From: Asterias rubens
Taxonomy: Eukaryota > Echinodermata > Asteroidea > Forcipulatida > Asteriidae
Assembly: GCF_902459465.1 (NCBI RefSeq)
Contig: NC_047067.1
Span: 124,001 to 188,000 of the forward strand
Direction of reading: 5' to 3'
DNA: 64,000 nt
Of the stretch, positions 11,801 to 23,800 are shown in pieces; the stretch's first letter is position 1, and each line of letters starts with the position of its first letter. The notes under the pieces are model-generated. The model searched no databases, had not been told where the DNA came from, and saw only the letters and a list, made by a program, of their open reading frames with translations. The position numbers and the translations under genes were made by a program.

Positions 11801-14800
11801 GATTCGATAACCGGTCATGATACTGATGCCCTTAAGCACATAACCATAATTGCTTCATTTAAAGTTGGGAAGGTAGTGCATTCTGCTCTACTAGTCAGTC
11901 TCCTAGCAGGAGATACCCATGCCTAAATCCTAAAAGACTGATAAGGAGTAGGTGGTAATGTGCCCAAATCAACACGCGATCTCTCATTAAAAAAACAAAA
12001 ACACCGCCAACATAGGGCTAGATAGCTCAGTTGGTAGAGCGCCGGCACGTTAATCCGGAGGTCGTTGGTTCAAATCCCACTCTAGTCAATTCTTTGTTCA
12101 ACCCCAAAAATAAAATAAAAAATAACTTAACAAGTAAACAGGTTTTTGAACCTATTGTGAAATAACATCAGAGGCCAAGTGCACCTGACGACTATTTGGC
12201 CAATACTTACTGGTACTCACACTCAAACATGTGTGTGGTACCAGGCAGTGTCGGCCACTATCGACAAATGGTCGTATCTTCAAAAATGAACCAAATTCCA
12301 GGCAGTTTGAAATACCTGCAACATCTTGTCAGGAGAGGGCTCAATGCCTGGGATCATGTGAGCTGGGGCAAAGGCAATCTGCTCCACCTCAGCGAAGTAG
12401 TTCCTGGGGTTGAGGTTGAGAACCATCTTGCCAACAGGGATGAGTGGGAACTCCTTCTGGGACCACACCTACACGAAGGGGGAGGGAGAAATCAACAGAT
12501 AATGATCAATGGAGATAGGAGCTTTCTCATCATCTCATCATCTCCATTGACTTCCAGTCAAACAAGTACAAACCACAATGAGCATTGTTAAAAACGTTTA
12601 CTACATGTACCGACCAGAAGAGTACATGCATACTGAACAAGCACTATGGCATACAGTATAACAGAAGATTTATCTCATTTGTCTTTATGGGGGACACACA
12701 CACACATGTAGCCTACTTCCTTCCTCAATTTTGTGTTATTATTATAAATATTACAGAGTGAGTTTCTTTTATTCCATTGGAAAACACATGGCATGTGTCT
12801 TTATAATGTGTGTCAGCTGAGCTTATCAACCGGGTACTTACAAGGACTTTAGTAGGGAATATTTTAACAAACCAACAATGGTACTTTGAGATCTCTTAAA
12901 AAAACACCAAGTCCAAACAATGTTTTAACAAAAATATGTCCTTGGTTTACCAGGTCAACAAAACAAGTCCTGTACACAGTTTGTCAGATTTGTATGTTTA
13001 CTTTATGCATGTGTGAAGGCTTACCTTAGTCAAGTTTACTTTATGCATGTGAAGGCTTACCTTAGTTTGTCAGATTTGTATGTTTACTTTATGCATGTGT
13101 GAAGGCTTACCTTAGTCAAGTCAAATGGATTATCTCTGTGTTTCTCTGCCTGCTCAAAGGTCATGACCTGAATCTTCAGGCTCCAAGATGGCTGCCAAGT
13201 AAACAACAATAACAATAATAACAGTAAACAAATAGAGTCCTAAGAGGGAGTGTTACTGTATAAATACAGTAACAATGGAAAAAAGAAAGCTGCAGTACTT
13301 ATATTGAGAAAACAATATTGTGAAAATATCTAGTTTATGGTTTATGAATGAACTGGTTTGAGGAAACCGTTAACTTTCTTTATTGGATGTAAAAAATATC
13401 AGATAAATAGTGGGAAGTTTTGGGGATGTGAACCTTTACGCACAAGTCATACTTAAATATTTAAAAAATATTTTACTTTAAACTTACGGGGGTTTAGCGG
13501 TTAAAACAGGTGGTAGGATTTGAAACTGTATATGTTGGGATTATGTTTAGGTGAGGTTCGAAGTAGCACCATCTCTTGAGTAGTTTTAGTTCTGACTGTA
13601 TATGTTGGGTTTATGTTTAGGTGAGGTTCGAAGTAGCCACCATCTCTTGAGTAGTTTTAGTTCTGAACAGAACCAGGGGTCAATAACTCAACTTTTTGAT
13701 CAAACGATCAGAGCATACTGACAAGCCTTACAACAGGTAGGCGCTGAACTATAGTGCAGCAAAATGACTTACAAAGTTGTTGGTAGCGATGGCATTGTGA
13801 AGGTCACGGATGGAATGGTCTGGGTCACTGGATGCAATTGAGTCTGCCTGTGAGGCGGTTAAGTTACGGATTCCTTGGTCGCACTGAGGTCAAAGGTGAA
13901 AACAACATACATTTATTGGGATTATGGGTAATATAGAATGAGCACTTTATTAAACTCTGCTGACATTGATAGGGTGACCAAACACAACCACAAAATGCAT
14001 TCACAAAAGTCTGACAAAAGTCTATAAGGTTCAAAAACAAGCAAACTGCCAGTTGAAGAGCGGCTCTTCCTCATAGGCAGATCTGTTTAAAAATTGTAAA
14101 TTTGTGAAGTTGCTGTTTGTGGATAAATGAAACAGAAACAGATGAAAAGTTTAACATCAACATTTCAACACAAGTGGCCTTACTGATAATTGTATGTCAT
14201 TTCCTGATTAATGATTTTATGTTACTGTGACTTTAAACTCCCACAAAGTTCACAAAATATCACGCTGTGTATCCCACCAGAATAGCACCTTGACTGAAGA
14301 TAATAAGCAGTACACATTGATAAGAGTAAACACTGTTGCAAAATAAAATATCTCTAGTCCAACAAACTTTGTAGTGCAAAACTTGAAAACGTATAATGTA
14401 AGTGTAACCAAGACATGGGTATTTAAAAACGGCATAATTTTATAAGTTAATAAATGCATTATCTGAAACTAATTGCTTTTTAATGAGAACAAAAAAATTG
14501 AAGTGAACAAAAAAGTAAAAAAGTAATTGCTTTTTAATGAGAAAAAAATAATTAAAGTAAACAAAAAAGGAAACAAACAAATAAATAGCGCCGCCAACAA
14601 AACTCATATCTTGATTCTTGTTTAACATTTTTATTTCAACATCCTTAAATACCAAAATTAATTTTGGTTAATAACACACAGATATTTCAAGCCGCAAAAT
14701 CTGTCACAAACAAATTGACAGCAACAACTGACAAGATCAAAAGTGTTATCACACAAAGCGACCTTTTGGACCCCAATGTTTGAGTACAAACAAGTCAGCG

Positions 14801-17800
14801 TTCCAAAGTTCACCATAGTATTGAAATAATGATACACATTAAGCAAATTTTAAGGGCCCAAGTTTAGCAAGTCCAAATACCCAGCACCAAGTAAATAACA
14901 ACTAAGTGAAAAATCAACAACAACATTTGGTTTGATGAGGTGTTGAAAGCTTCTGGCACGTAGGCACAAGCCAGCTTGTTGATAATACAGTGGATTATTC
15001 ATCAATTAAAAACTTAAATTACTGTCATCAAAATGATTAAAACTGGAGAAGGAGAAACCAAGGGCAAAGTCTTTCATCTACATGTATGTGATGAACTGTT
15101 TAACCCCCTTCTGTTTTGTGTGCTTTCTATTAATGTATTATGCACATGTTTATTACACTTCCATACCTAAAACATATAGTGAGCACTTAAATTAACTAAT
15201 TTGAGCTTCAGTATCAAAAACTACTTCATCAGATGCATAAACCTGTTTATGTGTGGCTGTGTTGTATTTTAGACTTTGAAACGTCACGCCATTAACTATA
15301 TCTGGGAAACACTCATAAGAATACAGATGACTTACTTTGAAGTGGAATTTGCAGTACACTCCTTCTCCCTCCTTATTGACAAGCTTAAAGGTGTGACTGC
15401 CGTAACCATTCATATGACGGTAACCATCGGGGGTTCCACGCTCACTAAAGAGGAAGCTTACTTGATGAGTAGATTCAGGGCGTAGTGTGATGAAATCCCA
15501 GAACATATCAGGGTCCTGAATGAGAAACAAGAGAGGTTTTATATGATGTTTTAAGCTTTGCATGGGGTGGATAAGGGGCTGAGTTTTACACTGGCTTTGT
15601 ATGGGGTGGACAAGCAGCAGAGTTTTACACTGGCTTTGCATGGGGTGGATAAGGGGCCGAGCTTTACACTGGCTTTGCATGGGGTGGATAAGGGGCCGAG
15701 CTTTACACTGGCTTTGCATGGGGTGGATAAGGGGCAGAGTTTTACACTGGCTTTGCATGGGGTGGATAAGGGGCAGAGTTTTACACTGGCTTTGCATGGG
15801 GTGGATAAGCGGCAGAGTTTTACACTGGCTTTGCATGGGGTGGATAAGGGGCCGAGCTTTACACTGGCTTTGCATGGGGTGGATAAGGGGGCGAGCTTTA
15901 CACTGGCTTTGCATGGGGTGGATAAGGGGCAGAGTTTTACACTGGCTTTGCATGGGGTGGATAAGGGGCAGAGTTTTACACTGGCTTTGCATGGGGTGGA
16001 TAAGGGGGCGAGCTTTACACTGGCTTTGCATGGGGTGGATAAGGGGCAGAGTTTTACACTGGCTTTGCATGGGGTGGATAAGGGGCAGAGTTTTACACTG
16101 GCTTTGCATGGGGTGGATAAGGGGCCGAGCTTTACACTGGCTTTGCATGGGGTGGATAAGGGGCTGAGTTTTACACTGGCTTTGCATTGGGTGGATAAGG
16201 GGCTGAGTTTTACGCTGGCTTTGCATGGGGTGGATAAGGGGCTGAGTTTTACACTGGCTTTGCATGGGGTGGATAAGGGGCCGAGCTTTACACTGGCTTT
16301 GCATGGGGTGGATAAGGGGCCGAGTTTACACTGGCTTTGCATGGGGGTGGATAAGGGGCAGAGTTTTACACTGGCTTTGCATGGGGGTGGATAAGGGGCC
16401 GAGTTTACACTGGCTTTGCATGGGGGTGGATAAGCGGCAGAGTTTTATGCTGGACCACCGGCCTGAAGACGGGACAAGTCTGGTGGTCTTGTTTTATTTC
16501 AGTTCATCACCTTTCTCTTAACAGCTTGTCCAGCAAAGATTCAAAACTACATGTCATGTGGTTTTGTGAATTTCCTTCAAAATTGAGTCTTGTGGGTCAT
16601 AAGAAAAACTTAAGTAGTAAACTGGCGGGTACAACCATGTATAAAACTCTTTGGGGAGAAACGTTATCCTGTTCAGGTTATAATGCTGGGGTTTGAGTAG
16701 CACTGGAGGGATGCACATTTGGGCACTTAGGGTTCAAGCTGTCATGGGAGTCAACTGTTAGCTAGATGTGTGTACGCTGGAGTGTGATTTTAGTGAACTG
16801 CTGATGGGAGGATGGGCTTGTGTAGTGGTGACCAGATGTTAGTGATGAAGAAACCGATGTCTTGTGGAACTGTGTTGTACACTTGATGTTGATTTCTTCC
16901 CTGCAACTGCCTTGACTCTCTCCCCTCTCAATCAAATCAATACTCATCTCCAAAATCCACGCCTATTAGCATTTGAAAGTACAGTATTTTTATGAGCCAG
17001 ACAGACAGACAAACAGACATACTCCATACTAACAAACCTTGAGATGAGTGACTGGATTCCTCTTCTGTGTATGAATAAAGCTTGGGAAGAAGATAGGATC
17101 TCTCATGAAGAAGATTGGGGTGTTATTACCCACGAGATCCCAGTTGCCATCTTCACTGTAGAACTTAATGGCAAAGCCACGAGGGTCACGAGCTGTGTCA
17201 GCCGACCCAGACTCACCACCTTCAAACAAGAACAAACAAAGTGTGCATTATTGTTTGAATGTTTGAGAAAAGATGAAAATTGCTGGAAATGATTACAAAG
17301 AGAAGGAATGTTTTGAATCTTACCGACTGTTGAGAAGCGGACAGCAACAGGAGTCTTCTTTCCAATGGACTCAAAGACACAGGCTTTTGTGTACTTAGTG
17401 ATGTCATGGGTCACCTCAAAGTAACCAAATGCACCTGAGAGAAAGTGAATAACAAGAGTTTTAAATGGGTAGGAACAACTATGCAAACATTGAAACTTCA
17501 AAACTAAAAAAAATGAAAAAATAAAATAAAAAAATCACTTTGTGAACTAGCATGGCCTACCATTTTGAAGAACCAAGGTTTTGACTCTACAAAATGGTGG
17601 ACCATGTTAGTTCACAAAGTAACAAAAAAAGCATGACAATTTTGAGGGATATTGTGTAAATCATAATACTCTACTTTTAAAACACCTTTCCAATCATAAT
17701 AATTTCATAACAAACACGTTATAAAGCCTACAAACGATCAATTCTAAGGGAAGGAGTCCCCTTAAATGACAGTGCTTACAGGAGTCTACCTCTACAGTGT

Positions 17801-20800
17801 TTAATTATGACAACAAGTCAGTCAAGCTGTCACAACATACAGTGTACAGGAATGATAACAGTTAGAATAGAAGCAAGCTTAAACACCAACCTGCTCCCTT
17901 AGCGTGGACTACGCGTTCCGGAATCCTTTCTCTTCCAAAGTGAGCCATCTCATCACTGAATACAAAGTCTTGCATAAGTACCGGACCTCGTGGTCCTGCG
18001 GTCATTGTTGCCTGCTTGTTGTCAATGGGCATACCGGTGGATGTCGTAAGACGCTCCATCTTGTCCTATATAAGAAATATCAAAATTACTCTTTGAAAAA
18101 GTGATAATTTTGTAATAAAGTAAACACATCACTGATAGGTTAGTTTTTAACTACACGTAAATCTGGACATCAAAACATGCAAAATGGGATCCATGGGCCT
18201 TGATGGCGAGTGGTGTGGGACATATTTTTTATTCCATGGTTATTAAAGCTCATTTGGATTTAGTTTCCCAAAAAGAAATGTTTCTGTCAGGAAAAAGTAA
18301 CCCATCCCCCTAAAAAATAAAATAAAAAAAACATGGCTTATTCTCAAATAGTTATAGGGGGCCTAGTACACACGTACTATAGACATGATGGAGCACTTTA
18401 GGGTCCTGTAATAACTAAAGTAAAATGGGATCATCATGTTATGTAATAACTAAAGTAAAATGGGATCATCATGTTAAATGTAGTGGTAAGAAATAGTTTT
18501 TACAGGTCAGCCAGATGGTGATATTATTGAAAATCGTATGAGAAATTAATTTATCCTTAAAAAATAAATAACAGAATTACCTGGATCTTTAAAAAAGAGT
18601 AAACGTCTGAGGTTGTATGTATGCCCCTCCATGCATCAAGGCATCAGACTAGTTAATATTGGGTGAGTAGGAGGGGATATAGTACAAACAGCATTGGCCT
18701 CATGTTCCAAACTAACTTAAAGGGGCATTTTACACCATAAAACTAGAGAGATTAGAGATTGTTTACTTTATCACACTTTCACAAGGACTCTATATCTCTC
18801 TCTCTTTGAAAATTATACTGGTACATTCTCAGAAAAACAAATGTTGGCCTTGGAGCCCCTCTAAACTACTTGAAACTATTCAAAAATACTTACACTCACG
18901 ACCTTGGCCTAATCTTTTTAGATTTGTGCACTGTCATTACACCCACAGTTATGAAACTAAAAGCTAGTATTACACAATTCCTGTTGCTGGTAAATGTACC
19001 TCATTTCATTAGAAACCTAATGTGTAGCCTTTTTTTAATTCCTGGCACATCCTTATATTTGTCACAATGACACATGTTATAATGTCATTCTTTTCAAACT
19101 TTCTCTTTTTGTGACACTTGTTTTATTTAAGGCAAATTATACCTTTGTTTTTAGGAACCATACCATTGTTGTAATGTAGGGGCCAATACAATTAAATTAA
19201 CCTGGGGTGAACATTTCATTTCAAACTTTGTATAATTTTTTTAAACATTGCTGACAAATCCTGAGCATAATAAAATTATATTATGTCCACACAGGAAGAA
19301 TAATGCATTTAATTGGAACACACAATATGAGAAACATACTGCAATAACATTTCTCAGTATAACTTGGGAGTAAAAATAGTAATTTTACATCCTCTCCTTT
19401 ATAAATGAAGGTTTCAATATTCTAATTGATATATGACAGGTCCAAATCACACAGCACTTTATGCAACCTGAAACACTGATATTAAGTTGTTTTACATAAC
19501 CGCATTTCCTTCAACCGTTATTTGTTTTCCTTCTGTGTGTGTCCTAACCAAACCACCCTGTACAAACTGCACTAGTATACAGACAACAATCCACTGACAT
19601 CTTTAATCTACACTGCAAACAACTTTTCCAAAAAACTATGCGTGCAAACCCCAGGCCATTCAAAACTACTAGGCTATTCTACGTGGTATATTTTACAGTT
19701 TCAGACTTGTTTTCACTCTATTTTATAATTATTCATAAATGGGAATTACACATTTCAAGTCTTTATTAACACGTTTTTGGTCATGCTTAGGTTACTCACA
19801 GAAAGTCTTTCAAAGTTGTTATAAAAAATATTATTTTCTTCAAAAATCCTTCCAGCTTAAACAGATATTTGATAGCATTGTAGTTAATTAATTGCTTTAA
19901 GGTATTAAAGGGTTTGCTTTCCTATAACCTCACCATGAAACTAGCAAGCATAGTACATTGTAATTCCAAAAATGTTCTCTTTCAAACATTGTCAGACCAT
20001 AGGCAGTAATTTCCAATTAGGCATACACTTTCATGTTTCCGTTTATTAGAAACAAATTTAATCCTAAGCTAAATAGAGTTAACTAACTTTTCTGAAACAA
20101 TAATTGCCAACCTGAGAGAGACATATCCCGTGTCATTTTTCCCTGAGTTTTTTTTCGCAGGTTTTTGACCAAGTACTTTATTAAGAATACAATGAGTTAC
20201 ATTAGTTAAATGTGTTTGTTTCCATGTTAAATAATTGAATGTCCAATCATTAAGAAATTAAATATTCAACAGGCAGCCTATGCTTGAGCTAGCATATTGC
20301 ACTGGTACGTGCAATTTGCGTGCCGAAATGCAGATTCTTTTTGTTGTTTTTTTTTTGGGGGGGGGGGGGTTTAAATCATGAGAAAACCTGAATATTTCAG
20401 ATTGCACAGACCCTTTAAAACCAAGATAAACATTAAGTGTTGTAGCAAACATTCAATTCAGCATGCTTCAGTTTAATTTTTAAAATGTTGTCCAGATTGC
20501 CCTAGAGTTAAAAAAAACCTGGAGATATAACCTTGATAAGGTTTGAGCAAACCAGTGATAGTGCCCATTATGGTTAGACCACGCCCCCTTATCCCACCTA
20601 TAAGCACTTGCTGTATAAGAAGCATTGCCCCTACTTTGATACATGTAGAATCACAAGAATGTTTAGGGTAAGACTCAAAACAGTAAAGAACACTTAAACC
20701 TCTCATGAAGCCATCCCTGTCAGTTACTTAGTAAGTACCCATTATGGTTAGACCACGCCCCCTTATCCCACCTATAAGCACTTGCTGTATAAGAAGCATT

Positions 20801-23800
20801 GCCCCTACTTTGATACATGTAGAATCACAAGATTGTTTAGGGTAAGACTCAAAACAGTAAAGAACACTTATTAAACCTCCAATGAAGCCGTCCCTGTCAG
20901 TCACTTAGTGAGTGTCTATTTTTAATAAATTAAAGCCCAACATAATGGATTCCATCAGATCAACATTGATGTGGATAAAACCCATGATCAATTCCCCTGA
21001 CTGCATATTGTCCATTTGTAGCAATTATTTAATAAAGAGTAAAAGTGCATGCATTTACTAAACGTCATAGTTTGTTCAATTCCTGGTGGTACAAATTGTT
21101 CTCCTTTTATTTTCACAAAAGAGCAACTCAGAGGTGAATGGCCTTCGTTGCTGGCTTAGGTCTCTGCCATTGTTCAGGCAATTTTTCCAGAGTCTGAAGT
21201 GTCCTTGACCATAAATGCAATCCATAATGAGTCTTGAATTGGTGCACGTCATGATGATATGGACAATTAAATCAGAGTGGAAATGTTGAATGTAATCAAA
21301 AGTCTTGACCCAAGTCTTAACCCCTCCCCCCCCCTTCCCAAACAAACTCTTGGCAGATGTAATCATAGAACTTTCAGTAGGAAGAAAAAAGTATAAATCC
21401 CATTTAGGTGCTTAAAGAGCAAATTTGGTGGTCGCATTTCCTATTGGTCGAGAGCAACGGCTGAAACAGTCGCGCAACATCATGCGATACGCCCGACGTG
21501 TACAGCATCTCCTTATAAGGAGTTGTTTACCCGAGGGCCTTACCATTTCATAGCTGGAGGGGTGTTGTGTTGAAAGAAATTATTGAACAATTATAATTTT
21601 TGCATTTATTTTACCTTTTGACCAAAAAGTGTTGATGTTTTTTTACCGAAAAGGTATTTATGAATGGGAATCAAAGTGTGTTGAATCGGTTTTCAACTAG
21701 TGGTTTAAACCCGCCGAGGCCTGGTTCTTGATAATTTACCTTGACTTTGTCTTGGTAAAATTATCAAGCTATCCAAAACAACCATGGGGTGGTGAAGTGC
21801 TACAACTAATTAATTAATTATTATTCCATCCCTTCCATAGATTCTATTATTGGCACATTGCCCGATCTCAAATGAAGTCTACTAGAATATAAAAGCACTT
21901 CTTTTTATCAATATTTATCTTTAGTTCTGCTGACTCACTGGAAGGTCAATAGAGCAATGACAATGCATTTCAAGCAGAGTTACACAAGCAATCTCTAGCA
22001 CGGCTTGGAAGTAATCAACAAAATGGCATTGTACTTGGCATACTTGATCACGGGACAACAGTACATGTACATAGGACAACTGGGCCAGTACGGTGTATTT
22101 CCTGTGGTATAGGTTTTTCCTGTGGAAAGGCCTACTAAAAGGGAAAGACTTAAAACGCAAAGTATACTTAATTGGTCCGTAGAAGCTTTGATTGTTTTAA
22201 TCCTATTAAATGTGAAAAAAGGTTATGGTCACGTTTTAGAAATATTGCCGGAATCCAGAGTTTATTATAAACATGTTTAAATGTTTTCTTTACTGTAGCC
22301 CCTTATCGAGAATGGCTTTCAGCCTTGTTTGGGGCAAACATTCAAATAAAAAAAGTTCAATAAAGACATTTTAAGGGTCTTTAACTAGTTGGTAATGACT
22401 CTTAAAATTTAATGTAAAAACTTACAAGGTAAGAAGAACAGCAGCTAGTTTTATTCTGTAATTAGCTAAGTTAAACAATTGTATGGCATTAAAACAATGG
22501 AACCGTTCCAAAAACCAAAGATATTTTGCCTTCAACTTTAAATGTCAACAGGAAAGCGCGGTTATGACTTTCTGATGCTTTAAAATGATTGCACCTTCTG
22601 GAGTTACAACATTTTCACTAAACATTTCAAAATGAAACTGCAAGTTAGTCATGACATTGTAGAGAAACACAGGAAGATATCATTCACATTTTAGTTGTCA
22701 GGTATCGACTTTCACTAAGTGCATACATCAGGTTCTTGTGTTTACTACCATGAATAATGTACAGCTTTATTAAAACAAAATCAACTAAACGTGATCCAGT
22801 GTTCTCCAGCTTTGATAATAAAAGGTGGGCGAGTGCATGTGGCATTTGTGTGAGTGTAAAGCTTTAATAGTGAGGGGTTCATGGCCCACCAAAAGGCCCA
22901 TTATGTACTCTCGGATGACTCCTGAGGACCACCTCCTCCGGAAAGTTTGAAGCAAGGGCTTTATTACAGAATAGGCCCAATGCTCAAAAAAAGTGTGGAT
23001 GTATTTTTAAAGTGTATCGGACAATGCATTATTTATATACACTGACAGTTTGAAGAATGAAACTGCAAAAATCCATGACTTGTACTGTGTAAACTGTTCC
23101 CTGTACATTGTGGTGGGTCTACGTTGCGTGCAAATACTTACAAAGGGGCCTACCTGCTTTATGGAAATTCTAAAAATGTCTAACCTATAACTTGGCAAAG
23201 AGCACACCTTATTGCTTATGCTGCTTTCATATTGTAAAGTTCAAGGGTTAGTTTGTGTTTGTGCAGACACCAGTACCTGATTCTGGTTACGGTATATAAC
23301 TGCAAGTTGACCTTTAAAGTTCTTTCAGTAGATCACCTGATTGTGGGAACACATACACACGATACAATGAGCAAATATGTAATTTATTGTGTACAGTCTA
23401 CACAGACGATAGAACCACCCCTTTTAGTAAACAGCATTAAGGTCAAAGAAATATTGTTATTAGACTAAATTTGTTTTTAAAAATGTTTTGTTTAAGACAA
23501 AACTCTTTGGTCACTTTATTAGAACCATGTGAAAACTTAAAATTTAACTGGACTTGGTGGGATTAAGCAAACTATTTTGAAATTGTTGAAGGACAGAGTT
23601 TGGAAGAACCATTTTACAAGCATGATTTCAAATACTCTCAGGTAGTAGATTTTGTATAAAAGAAAAGTGGAGAAAGTTTTTGTTGTGTTGTACAAAGAAA
23701 ACTTGCTGGCAATGACCGTAAAATGTTCACCTATCAACAGCAACTTTAAAGTGTTAATTTTATTACGGAGGCCAGGATTGTTATAGAGCCTTTTAAGGCT

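Noticed and set aside
12016..12088. A functional tRNA-Asn gene
   Set aside because: It lacks T33, has mismatches in the anticodon and T stems and has an A-rich tail. A tRNA-derived SINE or pseudogene is more likely.
15192..16521. Long repetitive reading frames on both strands (up to 370 codons)
   Set aside because: They are a by-product of the 39-bp minisatellite, whose length is a multiple of three and lacks stops. Only the end of the minus frame (15336-15515) is real: it is catalase exon 5.
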